NCBI RefSeq assembly: GCF_000428985.1
Contig: NZ_AUAZ01000017.1
Coordinates: 36,275 to 100,274 of the forward strand
Origin: Marinobacterium litorale DSM 23545
Lineage (GTDB): Bacteria; Pseudomonadota; Gammaproteobacteria; Pseudomonadales; Balneatricaceae
DNA length: 64,000 nucleotides
Direction of reading: 5' to 3'
A model generated the notes under the pieces. The model did no database searches. It worked only from the letters and a program-made list of their open reading frames with translations, and was not told the origin of the DNA. Shown piece after piece: positions 1 to 9,085 of this stretch (positions are counted from its first letter, which is position 1; every line of letters begins with the position of its first letter). The position numbers and the translations under genes are program-made.

Positions 1-1691
1 AAATCCATAAAGCGGTAGCCGCCGGGGCCGTAGACCATCAGATTGGTCTGGTAGCCCAGCGGCGTGGCGAAGCTGGCCGAGGCGGCCATCATAATGGCGA
101 ACACGAACGGCTCGGCGTTCAGTCCAGACTGTTCGGTCAGCTGCAGCACGATCGGTAGCATCAGAATGGCGGCGGCGTTGTTGGTGATCACCTCAGTCAG
201 CAGCGACACCGCGATATAGGTCAGGACCAGCAGCAGCCAGGGGTGGCCGCCACTGAGGTCGATGATGCCGGTCGCCAGGTAACCGGCCACGCCGGTTTTT
301 TCCAGGGCCGCGCCCAGGGCGAAGGAAGCGGCGATGGTCAGGATCACCTCAAGATCCAGGCTGCGCTCCGCCTGGCTGATCGAGCAGCAGCGGCTGATGA
401 TCATCAGCCCCGCACCGAGCAGAGCGGCATTAAGCATGCTGATCACTCCGAAACTCGCCAGCGATATTACCCCGATCAGGATGGCCCATGCCCGCCAGGC
501 TCGGTCGTGGCGCGGGGTCTCGGTATCCAGGTCGCTAACCAGCAGAAAATCCTTGTTATAGCGCTGACGGCTGACAAAGGCGGGCCTGGCTTCCAGCAGC
601 AGGGTATCGCCCGCTTCAAGCTTGATGGTACCGAGGCTGCCGCGGATCCGTTCGCCATTGCGTGCGACTGCAAGCACCACGGCACCATAGCGGTCACGGA
701 AACGGGCGTCGCGGATCGCCTGACCGACGGCGGCACAGTGGGGCGATACCACCGCCTCGACCAGGCAACGCTCCGGCCGTTCGGTCATCAGTGCCTGGGA
801 ATGGCCGTTTTCCGCCGACGGCAGTATTCCGGGAATACGCAACAGGTCGGCGATCGACTCTGTATCGCCGGCAAACACCAACCGGTCACCGCCACGTAGC
901 AGTTCCTCCGAGGAGACCGCCGCCAGCACGTTGCCATCGCGCTCGATCTCCACCAGATAGACCCGCTCCAGCTGCCGCAATCCGGCCGCCTCGACGCTTC
1001 TGCCCACCAGCGGACCGTCCCAGGCCACCGTGACCTCCAGGGTGAACTCCCGCAGATTGGCGAACACGGCCTGGCTCTGGTGATCGGGCAGCCAGCGTGG
1101 GAAGAACAGCCAGATAAAAGCGAGACCCACCAGCGCCACCGGCAGGCTGATGGCGGTGATGGTGAAGAGGCCAAAGCCCGCTTCGCCGGTTAGCGTCTGG
1201 TACTGTGCGTTGACGATCAGGTTGGTGCTGGTGCCGATCAGGGTCAGGGTGCCACCAAGGATGGCGCTGTAGCTAAGGGGAATCATCAGCTTCGAGGGCG
1301 CAACGCCAATCTTGCGAGACCAGCTGTGGATGGCCGGGATCAGGGTGGCCACAACCGGTGTGTTGTTAAGGAAGGCGCTGAGCAGTGAGACGGGGCCGAA
1401 AATCCGCAGCAGCGCCGAGCGCTCATACTGCGGCCGCCCGAGCGCCCGGTTGACCAGCATATCGGCGGCACCGGAGGCGTGCATGCCGGCGGCCACCACG
1501 AACATCGCCGCTACAGTGATCAGCCCGGAATTACCGAATCCCGCGAGCGCCTCGGCACTGCCCAGAATGCCGCTCAGACTCAGGATGGTGAGCACGGCCA
1601 TCATCACCAGATAAGGTTTGATCGGGGTAAGCATCAGCGCAAGTAATGCTGATGCCATAAGTGTGAGAGATAACCAGCCCTGCCATTCCAT
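1..1691 (-). CDS. SLC13-family anion permease with two RCK/TrkA_C-type domains (partial at window edge)
   Basis: This membrane transporter of the SLC13/DASS (CitT/SAC1-like) type is cut by the left edge, so the C-terminus is missing; about 563 codons are visible. I read the frame directly from the reverse strand. It starts with ATG at 1691 (MEWQGWLSLTLMASALLAL) and stays open to base 1. Hydrophobic segments with the family's conserved asparagines are clear (FLNNTPVVATLIP and LIGTSTNLIVNAQY, then TEVITNNAAAILMLPIV near the left end). Between the two membrane halves lie two soluble stretches typical of TrkA_C/RCK domains (GPLVGRSVEAAGLRQLE..., GAVVLAVARNGERIRG). Members import sulfate, dicarboxylates or other oxyanions. 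Divergence from a CysB-type regulator suggests sulfate or another sulfur anion, which is inference. No strong promoter was seen in the AT-rich gap to that regulator. Confidence 0.88.
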   Translation of the reverse strand, partial: MEWQGWLSLTLMASALLALMLTPIKPYLVMMAVLTILSLSGILGSAEALAGFGNSGLITVAAMFVVAAGMHASGAADMLVNRALGRPQYERSALLRIFGPVSLLSAFLNNTPVVATLIPAIHSWSRKIGVAPSKLMIPLSYSAILGGTLTLIGTSTNLIVNAQYQTLTGEAGFGLFTITAISLPVALVGLAFIWLFFPRWLPDHQSQAVFANLREFTLEVTVAWDGPLVGRSVEAAGLRQLERVYLVEIERDGNVLAAVSSEELLRGGDRLVFAGDTESIADLLRIPGILPSAENGHSQALMTERPERCLVEAVVSPHCAAVGQAIRDARFRDRYGAVVLAVARNGERIRGSLGTIKLEAGDTLLLEARPAFVSRQRYNKDFLLVSDLDTETPRHDRAWRAWAILIGVISLASFGVISMLNAALLGAGLMIISRCCSISQAERSLDLEVILTIAASFALGAALEKTGVAGYLATGIIDLSGGHPWLLLVLTYIAVSLLTEVITNNAAAILMLPIVLQLTEQSGLNAEPFVFAIMMAASASFATPLGYQTNLMVYGPGGYRFMD

Positions 1692-1938
1692 CGCTACTTG
1701 CCTTCAGTGGGAAAGAAGACAAGAATACCGGGCATATAAATAACTAAAAATAATAATAAAAGATATGCTAATCACATTTAAAGCTAAACGACACCTTCGG
1801 GATAAAATGCAGCGGGGAGTCAGATACGAGCGGCAGGCGTTTAATCGCCCGCCCTGCATGGACGTTATTCCATGGTGAACAGAGGGCGGCGGAGGGCTTT
1901 GATATCGCCATTTTACCCAGCTGGCAGGGAGAATATAA

Positions 1939-2859
1939 ATGAACTTTCAGCAACTGCGTATCGTGCGCGAAACCGTCAAGCGGGATTTTAACCTGACCGA
2001 GGTCGCCAACGCGCTCTGTACCTCGCAGTCTGGCGTCTCTAAGCACATCAAGGATCTGGAGGAGGAACTCGGCGTCGAGCTCTACGTGCGCAAGGGCAAG
2101 CGACTGCTGGGTCTGACCGGCCCGGGCAAGGAGATGGTACGTATCGTCGAGCGCATCCTGCAGGAAACCGCCAATCTGAAAAGCCTGGCCGATGAATACA
2201 GCAGGCAGGATACCGGTGAGCTGGCGATTGCCACCACCCACACTCAGGCGCGTTACTCCCTGCCGGCGATCATTTCGCAGTTCCGTCAGCTCTATCCACA
2301 CGTACATCTGAAACTCTACCAGTCCGGACCGGACGAGATCGTCCAGTTGCTGCGCAGTGGCGAGGTGGATGTCGGCATCGCCACTGAAGCGCTGGACCGG
2401 CAACCGGAGTTGGCCGCCTTTCCTTTCTATCGCTGGCGTCATGCGGTTATCGTGCCGAGGGGGCACCCGTTGACCAGGCTGGATCGGCCAACCCTGAAGC
2501 AAATTGCTGATTACCCGATCATCACCTACCACGAAGGTTTTACCGGTCGCTCGAAAGTGGAGAAGGTGTTCAGACAACAGGGAATCGAGCCGGATATCGT
2601 CATGTCGGCCCTAGACGCGGACGTAATCAAGTCCTATGTCGAGCTGGAGTTGGGCATCGGTATCATCGCCGCCATGGCCTTCGATCCAAGCCGAGACCAT
2701 GCTCTGCTGCTACTCGATACCGCGCATCTGTTTGAAGAGAACATTACCTCCATCGCCCTGAAGCGAGGGCGGGTGCTGCGCGAATATGGCTATCGGTTTA
2801 TCCAGCTCTGCAGTCCCGAACTGGACAAGGGAAGACTGACGATTGGGTTGGATGGATAA
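1939..2859 (+). CDS. cysB: CysB-family LysR-type transcriptional regulator
   Basis: 306-residue LysR-type regulator (family usual about 320). The N-terminal winged HTH (residues 1-60, NFQQLRIVRETVKRDFNLTE) and effector domain carry CysB signatures: IATTHTQARYSLP near residue 95, TYHEGFTGRS near 198 and DADVIKSYVELGLG-like text near 224. The Thr/Gly-rich segments are those that bind sulfate or acetylserine-type ligands in CysB. CysB activates sulfate uptake and cysteine biosynthesis genes. It is slightly shorter than E. coli CysB at the C-terminus. It is divergent from the SLC13 permease with a 247-base AT-rich gap, an arrangement that fits local regulation of the transporter. The start ATG has a GGGAG-like Shine-Dalgarno about 8 bases upstream. 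Cbl, a CysB paralogue, is the alternative assignment. Confidence 0.85.
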   Translation: MNFQQLRIVRETVKRDFNLTEVANALCTSQSGVSKHIKDLEEELGVELYVRKGKRLLGLTGPGKEMVRIVERILQETANLKSLADEYSRQDTGELAIATTHTQARYSLPAIISQFRQLYPHVHLKLYQSGPDEIVQLLRSGEVDVGIATEALDRQPELAAFPFYRWRHAVIVPRGHPLTRLDRPTLKQIADYPIITYHEGFTGRSKVEKVFRQQGIEPDIVMSALDADVIKSYVELELGIGIIAAMAFDPSRDHALLLLDTAHLFEENITSIALKRGRVLREYGYRFIQLCSPELDKGRLTIGLDG

Positions 2860-2915
2860 TGGCCGCCCAGCTTCGATAGGTCGCAGCGACCACAAGGTCC
2901 GTCGATAGCATGACC

Positions 2916-3824
2916 CTAACGCGCCGGTCGGGTATGGCCATCATTATTGGTCAGGCGCCAGATCGAGATACACAGCAGCAGTGCCGCGAGCAAAAAACCA
3001 CTGCGCCAGGGCGTTAACCCCAGTGCAAGTTCGCTAAACAGCACGATCATCGGTGGCAGATAACCATAGGCGGCAACCATGCTGGGCGATAGCCTCAGCG
3101 TCACATGCTGAAGAATCCAAAAGGTTACCAGCGTGGTGAACAGGGTTAGATAGAGCAGCGCAGCAAGATCGTTTAACCCGATCTCTGTGACGAAAGCCGG
3201 TAAGCCCCCTGACACGGATTCGGGCAAGCCGATCAGAATCCCCCCCGCAAGCAGACTCAGACAGGTTGTTCGTAGCGGATTGGCCGGAATCAGCCCTTTA
3301 TCGCTGGCGTAGCGCGACAGGTTGTTGTAACCGGCGGATAGGACGCAGCCAAACAGAAAAAGCCATTCGCCAAAGCCAAAATCCAATGCGAGTAATCGGT
3401 CCAGCTCGGCCCGGCTGACAATCACCAGTGCAGCAACCGCTGCGACACTCAGGGTCGCCAGGCGCTTGAGCTGCATAGGCTCGAGTTTGACTGCGACTGA
3501 AATCAGATAAGCAAACAGAGGCTGGGTCACAAACAGCGCTGCCAGCGTTAATGGCGAGGTGTAGTGCAGGGCTGTAAACATGATCGAGAAAAAGCCCCCC
3601 AGAAGAAGCCCCAGAACTGAATAGATCAGGCTGCTGAGGGGGCCCGGCATGGCAGAGCGTCCCATGACGGCCAGTAAAATGGTGCCGGCCAGGATAAATC
3701 GAACGCTTACCAACAGGTTGGTGGAGAGTGCCTGGTTGAACAGATCGGCCACCGGAAATGAAGACGCCACCAGGACCGCCCAGAGCAATAGCAGTAGATG
3801 AGCCCTTAACCGCGGAAGGTTCAT
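2916..3824 (-). CDS. EamA/DMT-family transporter
   Basis: About 302-residue integral membrane protein with roughly ten hydrophobic segments in two EamA repeats (e.g. LLLLLWAVLVASSFPVADLF at the N-terminus and LSPSMVAAYGYLPPMIVLF in the second half). This is the drug/metabolite exporter pattern; the substrate cannot be read from sequence. A longer form could begin at GTG 3842. I prefer ATG 3824 because it has a GGAG 8 bases upstream and because the upstream gene's TGA overlaps it as ATGA, indicating translational coupling. Confidence 0.8.
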   Translation of the reverse strand: MNLPRLRAHLLLLLWAVLVASSFPVADLFNQALSTNLLVSVRFILAGTILLAVMGRSAMPGPLSSLIYSVLGLLLGGFFSIMFTALHYTSPLTLAALFVTQPLFAYLISVAVKLEPMQLKRLATLSVAAVAALVIVSRAELDRLLALDFGFGEWLFLFGCVLSAGYNNLSRYASDKGLIPANPLRTTCLSLLAGGILIGLPESVSGGLPAFVTEIGLNDLAALLYLTLFTTLVTFWILQHVTLRLSPSMVAAYGYLPPMIVLFSELALGLTPWRSGFLLAALLLCISIWRLTNNDGHTRPAR

Positions 3825-4657
3825 AGGCGAGACTCCGACCACTGATCAGGCACAATGAATCCGCGCGAACGCTCCCTGCCTTCGGCTTCCACCACCAGTG
3901 CCAGCAGTGAACGCTGCGAGCCCATTACGCGGTCCACCAACCCGGCGAAATCCAGTAGTGGTGGATCAATCAGGCTCGGTGGTAACAGCCATTGCATTTT
4001 TGAGGGGAGGAGAAAACGATGGCCCGCCTGCTTTAGCCAGGGCAGTTCGGCCTGAGTAATCCACCAGCCATGGCTGTGTTGCGGATTAACCGGGGCAGGG
4101 AGGTTGCCCGGCATTTTTCCTTGCCGGTAGAACAGCCAGCCTTTGACCCAGAGCGCCGTATCTACGGGTTGTTCAATGCCCAGCGCCGCCAGTTCGTATT
4201 TCGCTTCCGGGCGGTTACTCAGGTGGAGTTGCTTATCCAGCATATGGTGCCATTTGTTGGCCAGTCGATCATCGCGTCGGGTGCCGATAAAGTGTGTCAG
4301 TGAGTCGCCTGTGCCGTCGAGCAGGTAGAGCTTCAGCGCGACCTCAAGATGTAACCAGTGGTGCTGGAGTTGCACCAGGAAATCGATCTCCCCGAGTGTT
4401 TTTAGATCTTCATGGATTTGAATATTTCTTTTTATATCCGTGACTTGGGTATTACAATTGAGGTACTGAAAGACGAGGTTTTCGAAGTGGTCGCCCAACC
4501 GATGGCTGGGTTCATACGTTGTTTCCAATGCCGTGGAGTCGGTCACAGGCTGCTGCAGGGCGCTTGGGCGAGTCTGTGAATGAGGTGGCAACATCAGGTC
4601 CGGTGTATTGCACAGCCAGTCCAGTTCTGCGCTCAGGTACGGGTTCTGTGGGGCCAT
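3821..4657 (-). CDS. DUF1853 family protein
   Basis: 278-residue cytoplasmic protein of unknown function. Features I associate with DUF1853 are the N-terminal NPYLSAELDWLCNTPDL, the central LGEIDFLVQLQHHWLHLEVALKLYL and WLFYRQG. The central part, with acidic E/D and the motif EIDFL...HLEVAVK, looks like a PD-(D/E)XK nuclease-type core; that is inference. The start at ATG 4657 (MAPQNPYLS) gives the conserved beginning; a longer open frame to 4873 would cross the promoter region of the divergent gene. It overlaps the downstream EamA transporter by ATGA. Confidence 0.75.
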   Translation of the reverse strand: MAPQNPYLSAELDWLCNTPDLMLPPHSQTRPSALQQPVTDSTALETTYEPSHRLGDHFENLVFQYLNCNTQVTDIKRNIQIHEDLKTLGEIDFLVQLQHHWLHLEVALKLYLLDGTGDSLTHFIGTRRDDRLANKWHHMLDKQLHLSNRPEAKYELAALGIEQPVDTALWVKGWLFYRQGKMPGNLPAPVNPQHSHGWWITQAELPWLKQAGHRFLLPSKMQWLLPPSLIDPPLLDFAGLVDRVMGSQRSLLALVVEAEGRERSRGFIVPDQWSESRL

Positions 4658-4744
4658 TCGATTCACTTCTGAACTAAAACTCCCTAGAGTATGGCGCAAA
4701 GCGTGATCCTTTCGCGCGCTTAGGATGACAGACAGGAGCGCAGA

Positions 4745-5077
4745 ATGACAGCGATGACCAAACGCCAGGCGCTTCGCCTGAAGCAGGAAAAACAGCAGAG
4801 CAACCGGCAGAGCAAGCGTCACCCGCTGATGTCGGATACGGATATCAACAATATCCTGGTAAACGGTGCACAAATCTCCCTGGGCAAACTCAAGCGAGCC
4901 AAGAGCTTTGATGCCCGCCTCTACTATTACGCCGAAATCGGCGTGTACCTGGAGGTTTCTCTATCACGGGGCGCGGGCATATCCGACTCGACCCGGGATC
5001 AGCTTAAGGAGATTCATCGTCAGGCCACTCACCTGCATATGGATGCCAATAAAGAGCTGAACCGCTCCGAGGTATAA
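4745..5077 (+). CDS. Hypothetical protein upstream of uvrC
   Basis: 110-residue basic protein with a very basic N-terminus rich in K/R/Q (residues 1-27) and a more regular remainder (DINNILVNGAQISLGKL..., FDARLYYYAEIGVYLEV). No family recognised. A good AGGAG lies 6 bases before ATG 4745. It ends 9 bases before uvrC and is probably cotranscribed with it. It is divergent from the DUF1853 gene. Confidence 0.65.
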   Translation: MTAMTKRQALRLKQEKQQSNRQSKRHPLMSDTDINNILVNGAQISLGKLKRAKSFDARLYYYAEIGVYLEVSLSRGAGISDSTRDQLKEIHRQATHLHMDANKELNRSEV

Positions 5078-5086
5078 GAGTTCGCC

Positions 5087-6934
5087 GTGCCTGATCTGTC
5101 ATCGCAAACCGCTGCCACCTTCGACAGCAAGAGTTTCCTTGCCCGGCTGACCTCACGCCCGGGTGTTTACCAGATGTATGATGCTGCCGACGAGATTCTC
5201 TACATCGGCAAGGCGCGTAACCTCAAAAACCGTGTCTCCAGCTACTTCCGCGCCAGCGGTTTAACAACGAAAACCATGGCGCTGGTGGGCAAAATCGCGC
5301 GTATTGAAGTGACGATCACCAACAGTGAGACCGAGGCCTTGCTGCTGGAACAAAATCTGATCAAGCAATTCCGCCCGCCCTATAACATTCTGCTGCGTGA
5401 CGATAAGTCTTATCCCTATATCCTGGTGACCGACAAGGATGAATACCCGGCCGTGCGGTTTCAGCGCGGCGCGCGGGCAGGCAAGGGGCGCTATTTCGGT
5501 CCCTTTCCCAGCGGCTCTGCCGTGCGCGAAAGCCTGAATATTCTGCAGAAGGTGTTTCTGATCCGGCAATGCGATGACAGCTTCTTTCGTAACCGCTCAC
5601 GGCCGTGTTTGCAGTATCAGATCAAACGCTGCAGTGCCCCCTGCGTTGGACTGGTTTCCCCGGACGCTTACCGACGGGATCTGCGCCACGCGGTGATGTT
5701 CCTCGAAGGACGTAATAACGCGATTATGGAGGAACTGGGGAATCAGATGGAGCAGGCATCCCAGGCTTTGGAATTTGAGAAAGCCGCGGAGTTACGTGAC
5801 CAGATCGGCCGGTTGCGTCAGGTGCAGGAGCAGCAGTATGTGTCCGGTTTGCAGGGTGATGCCGATGTGTTCGGCTGCGCGGTGCAGGCCGGCGGCGTGG
5901 TGGTTCACGGGCTGTTTGTGCGCCAGGGGCGGGTTATCGGCAGTAAAGTGTACCATCCACGGGTAACGGTGGAGGAGGAACCGGCCGAGGTATTGGCCGC
6001 CTTTATTGCACAATTCTACCTGGCCGGCAGTCGAGAGATTCCGGAGCTGCTGATTGTCAGCTACCCGCTGGAGGATGCGGAACTGATTGAACAGGCCCTG
6101 GCCGAGCGACGTGGCCGACGTGTGAGCCTGACACACCGCGTCCGGGGCGAACGCGCCGGCTGGCAGCGGCTGGCACAAAGTAATGCCGAGCAACAGTTAG
6201 CCAGCCATCTTGCCAGTAAGCAGAGCATGCATAATCGGTTTTTGGCACTTCAGGATCTGCTGGGGCTCGATACCCTGCCGGAGCGTCTGGAATGTTTTGA
6301 TATCAGTCACAGCTCCGGTGAAGCCACGGTCGCGTCCTGTGTCGTGTTCGATCGCAATGGCCCCCTGAAGTCCGACTACCGCACGTTTAATATCGAAGGG
6401 ATCACTGCCGGCGATGATTATGCGGCCATGCATCAGGCGTTGACCCGCCGCTATACCCGGTTAAAGAAAGGGGAGGCGAAGCTGCCTGACCTGCTGGTGA
6501 TCGATGGTGGCAAGGGGCAGGTGACTCAGGCGATGGAGGTGCTGGATAGCCTGCAGATTACCGAAGTGCTGGTGATCGGTATTGCCAAGGGGCCGACCCG
6601 TAAAGCCGGGTTCGAAGTACTGATCGCCGGGGATACCGGTCAGGAACAGGTGCTGCAGGCGGACTCGCCCGCGCTACACCTGTTACAGCACATTCGGGAC
6701 GAGGCGCACCGGTTTGCGATCACAGGTCACCGCGCCCGGCGCGGAAAGGCGCGAAAGAGATCCAGTCTGGAAGGAATCCCCGGAATCGGGCCCAAACGTC
6801 GGCGGGAGCTCCTGCGGCATTTTGGCAGTCTGCGTGATATCGAAAGCGCCAGTGTTGAAGAAATTGCAAAAATCTCTACCATTAGCCGGGCATTGGCCGA
6901 GGAGATTTATGCGGCGCTGCACCCGGATCATTAA
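5087..6934 (+). CDS. uvrC: Excinuclease ABC subunit UvrC
   Basis: 615 residues (E. coli 610). UvrC makes the 3' and 5' incisions in nucleotide excision repair after recruitment by UvrB at a lesion. Domains in order: GIY-YIG nuclease (about 18-95; GVYQMYD...[13 protein letters not shown]), a Cys-rich linker ([13 protein letters not shown]), a UVR motif binding UvrB (about 210-245; [14 protein letters not shown]), the RNase H-like 5' endonuclease (about 385-540; [31 protein letters not shown]) and C-terminal helix-hairpin-helix DNA-binding repeats ([20 protein letters not shown]). Starts at GTG 5087 with AAGAG upstream. Adjacent to pgsA as in many gammaproteobacteria. Confidence 0.98.
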   Translation: MPDLSSQTAATFDSKSFLARLTSRPGVYQMYDAADEILYIGKARNLKNRVSSYFRASGLTTKTMALVGKIARIEVTITNSETEALLLEQNLIKQFRPPYNILLRDDKSYPYILVTDKDEYPAVRFQRGARAGKGRYFGPFPSGSAVRESLNILQKVFLIRQCDDSFFRNRSRPCLQYQIKRCSAPCVGLVSPDAYRRDLRHAVMFLEGRNNAIMEELGNQMEQASQALEFEKAAELRDQIGRLRQVQEQQYVSGLQGDADVFGCAVQAGGVVVHGLFVRQGRVIGSKVYHPRVTVEEEPAEVLAAFIAQFYLAGSREIPELLIVSYPLEDAELIEQALAERRGRRVSLTHRVRGERAGWQRLAQSNAEQQLASHLASKQSMHNRFLALQDLLGLDTLPERLECFDISHSSGEATVASCVVFDRNGPLKSDYRTFNIEGITAGDDYAAMHQALTRRYTRLKKGEAKLPDLLVIDGGKGQVTQAMEVLDSLQITEVLVIGIAKGPTRKAGFEVLIAGDTGQEQVLQADSPALHLLQHIRDEAHRFAITGHRARRGKARKRSSLEGIPGIGPKRRRELLRHFGSLRDIESASVEEIAKISTISRALAEEIYAALHPDH

Positions 6935-6966
6935 TACTACGCCGCGACAGGTTACCTAACCCTTTA

Positions 6967-7515
6967 ATGAAAATACCTAACATCCTTACGCTACTGCGAA
7001 TCCTGATGATTCCGGTGTTCGTGCTGGTCTATTATCTGCCGATTCCCTACGCATCACTGATATCCGCTGCCATCTTTGGGCTGGCGGCACTGACCGACTG
7101 GTTTGATGGCTACCTGGCGCGCCGGCTCGATCAGGCATCGCCCTTTGGCGCGTTCCTTGATCCCGTGGCTGATAAACTGATGGTCGCCGCGGCATTGGTC
7201 GTGCTGGTGGAAACCTTCGCCGAACCCTGGGTCACGGTACCGGCGGTGGTGATCATCGGGCGAGAGATTGTGATCTCCGCATTACGTGAGTGGATGGCAG
7301 AGTTGGGCAAACGCGCCAGCGTAGCGGTATCGACGATCGGCAAGATCAAAACCACGTTGCAGATGGTGTCCATTATCGCGCTCCTGGCATTTCCTCCATT
7401 CAGCATTCTCTCCTGGGTGGGCGTGGGGGCGCTTTACGGCGCGGCACTGCTGACGCTTTGGTCCATGGTCCTCTATCTGCGAGCGGCGTGGCCATTCCTG
7501 AGCGAGGATATTTGA
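6967..7515 (+). CDS. pgsA: CDP-diacylglycerol--glycerol-3-phosphate 3-phosphatidyltransferase
   Basis: 182-residue inner-membrane enzyme that makes phosphatidylglycerophosphate from CDP-diacylglycerol and glycerol-3-phosphate, the committed step to phosphatidylglycerol and cardiolipin. The CDP-alcohol phosphatidyltransferase motif D-G-x2-A-R-x8-G-x3-D-x3-D is complete in FDGYLARRLDQASPFGAFLD followed by PVADK (about residues 46-70). Several hydrophobic segments surround it. It lies 33 bases after uvrC. The Shine-Dalgarno is weak; ATG 6967 gives the family's usual MNIPNILTLLR-like start (here MKIPNILTLLRILMIPV). Confidence 0.97.
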   Translation: MKIPNILTLLRILMIPVFVLVYYLPIPYASLISAAIFGLAALTDWFDGYLARRLDQASPFGAFLDPVADKLMVAAALVVLVETFAEPWVTVPAVVIIGREIVISALREWMAELGKRASVAVSTIGKIKTTLQMVSIIALLAFPPFSILSWVGVGALYGAALLTLWSMVLYLRAAWPFLSEDI

Positions 7516-7592
7516 GCCCTGCTTGAGGGTTAACAACCGGGCCCGGTGCGCTAAGTGGTTAATCTTTAAGCAAAAATAATTCTGACATTCAG

Positions 7593-7620
7593 TTGACACG
7601 CCTGAGCAGAACTCTATAAT
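7593..7620 (+). promoter_or_regulatory. Sigma70 promoter of the tRNA operon
   Basis: A perfect -35 TTGACA (7593-7598), a 16-base spacer and a perfect -10 TATAAT (7615-7620), 23 bases before tRNA-Gly. Expected to drive the Gly-Cys-Leu tRNA transcript. Confidence 0.9.
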
Positions 7621-7642
7621 ACGCACCACTTGTTGAGACGAC

Positions 7643-7718
<76 letters not shown>

Positions 7719-7735
7719 ACAAGTCGTTCAAGAAT

Positions 7736-7809
7736 GGCTGGATGGCAGAGTGGTCATGCAGCGGACTGCAACTCCGTGTACGCCGGTTCGATTCCGACTC
7801 CAGCCTCCA
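7736..7809 (+). tRNA. cysT: tRNA-Cys (anticodon GCA)
   Basis: 74-nt tRNA with acceptor GGCTGGA/TCCAGCC, anticodon loop CTGCAAC (GCA), T-loop TTCGATT and encoded CCA. Lies 17 bases after tRNA-Gly in the same transcript. Confidence 0.96.
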
Positions 7810-7844
7810 TTCTTATCAGCGTCCCGCTGAAAACTGATCCACCC

Positions 7845-7930
7845 GCCCCGGTGGTGAAATTGGTAGACACAAGGGATTTAAAATCCCTCGGCCTTCGGCT
7901 GTACCGGTTCGAGTCCGGTCCGGGGCACCA
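7845..7930 (+). tRNA. leuZ: tRNA-Leu (anticodon TAA)
   Basis: 86-nt class II tRNA with acceptor GCCCCGG/CCGGGGC, anticodon loop TTTAAAA (TAA, reads UUA/UUG), a variable arm CGGCCTTCGGCTG, T-arm CCGG-TTCGAGT-CCGG and encoded CCA. It is the last host gene before the integrase; tRNA 3' ends, including leuZ, are classic attachment sites for tyrosine integrases. Confidence 0.96.
7905..7930 (+). other. Probable attL core at the tRNA-Leu 3' end
   Basis: The T-arm and acceptor 3' half of tRNA-Leu lies 171 bases from the integrase and is intact, as expected when the phage carries a copy of the tRNA 3' end. I found no second copy in the window, so attR must lie beyond base 64000. The core extent is a guess based on how such integrases use tRNA T-arms. 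Confidence 0.45.
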
Positions 7931-8061
7931 TTCCGTATTTATTTTCCTTTAGCTAAACTCAACAATCTTTAGCAAATATCTTAAAATCAATGACTTAGCC
8001 ACGGTCCCCGTGCCGTATCGGTTTGCAAATTTTCATACTCTTTTACATATTTCTGCCGTCG

Positions 8062-8092
8062 ATTACAGCAAATTACAGCAGAGATTACAGCA
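8062..8092 (+). repeat. Three direct repeats ATTACAGCA upstream of the integrase
   Basis: Exact copies at 8062-8070, 8072-8080 and 8084-8092, spaced 10 and 12 bases start to start (about one helical turn), ending 9 bases before the integrase ATG. Spacing and place suit binding of the integrase, excisionase or a repressor; the role is inferred. Confidence 0.8.
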
Positions 8093-8101
8093 GGATCCGA
8101 T

Positions 8102-9085
8102 ATGGCTACTTTCAGGAAACGTGGTGACAAGTGGGAAGCACAGGTATTTGTAGGGGGTAAGCGTAGGACCAAATCCTGGCCTACCAAAGCTCAAGCTAAG
8201 AGCTGGGCAACAGAACAGGAGATGTCTTTAGGGAAGGCCGCTGAAGGCGTCAGCGACACGCATACATTGAACGATGTGTTCGTCCGGTATGCAGAGGAAG
8301 TGTCACCGACGAAACGCGGTGGAGAGAAGGAGAAGATCCGTCTGACAGCCCTGGGTCAATTCCCTATCGCTTCAGAACGGTTAATCGATCTCAGGCGTGA
8401 GACGTTTGAAGACTGGATCAGCTTTAGACTAAAAACCGTTAAACCCAGTTCAGTGAACCGGGATCTGAATCTGATCAGCAACTGCCTGACCTATGCCAGA
8501 CGCTGGCGGCTGATGAAGGATAATCCACTGAAAGATCTTAAACGGCCTACGGATCCACCACCGAGGGATCGGCGGATTCTCGATAAGGAGATTGAAGAAA
8601 TCCTCGTAGCACTCAACTACGTTGAGTCTGAGCCAGTGGAACAGAAACAGCAGAAGGTGGCGGTGATCTTCCTGCTGGCTATTGAGACGGCTATGCGCTC
8701 AGGGGAAATCTGTGGCTTGAAGCCTGATCAGGTGGACCTGGTTAAACGAGTAGCTCGTCTGCCGCTGACCAAGAATGGTGCAGCACGGTCTGTGCCCTTG
8801 AGTACTCGCGCAGTTGAACTGTTTCGTAAGGTAGAGCCCTGGCCAGAAGAGGGGACCATATTCGGTATCACCGATAAACAACGGGATGCGCTATTCAGGA
8901 AGTACCTGAAGAAAACCACCATTGAGGATCTGGTGTTTCATGACAGTAGGCATGAGGCTACAACTCGGTTAGCTAAGAAGCTGGAGATACTGGACCTGGC
9001 TCGGGTAACAGGCCATAAGAACCTGAAGGAACTGATGACCTATTACAATGCCAGCGCGGAGGAGATTGCGACTCAGCTGGATTAG
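8102..9085 (+). CDS. int: Tyrosine-type site-specific integrase
   Basis: 327-residue phage integrase that would recombine attP with the tRNA-Leu 3' end. An arm-binding-type N-terminus (1-45, basic, beta-rich), a core-binding helical domain (about 50-150) and the catalytic domain (160-327) are visible. Catalytic residues: R199 (ETAMRSGEICGL), H280 and R283 (VFHDSRHEA), H305 (VTGHKN) and Tyr 314 or 315 (LMTYYN). It appears full length and intact. Start ATG 8102 has AGGA 6 bases upstream. It is convergent with the Xis-like gene and overlaps its stop by 4 bases. Confidence 0.96.
   Translation: MATFRKRGDKWEAQVFVGGKRRTKSWPTKAQAKSWATEQEMSLGKAAEGVSDTHTLNDVFVRYAEEVSPTKRGGEKEKIRLTALGQFPIASERLIDLRRETFEDWISFRLKTVKPSSVNRDLNLISNCLTYARRWRLMKDNPLKDLKRPTDPPPRDRRILDKEIEEILVALNYVESEPVEQKQQKVAVIFLLAIETAMRSGEICGLKPDQVDLVKRVARLPLTKNGAARSVPLSTRAVELFRKVEPWPEEGTIFGITDKQRDALFRKYLKKTTIEDLVFHDSRHEATTRLAKKLEILDLARVTGHKNLKELMTYYNASAEEIATQLD

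Noticed and set aside
243..899. Plus-strand frames across the permease
   Set aside because: The opposite strand carries a continuous SLC13 protein to the window edge, so these are shadows.
1768..2577. 269-codon minus-strand frame opposite the CysB gene
   Set aside because: Antisense shadow of a clear LysR-type gene in GC-rich DNA.
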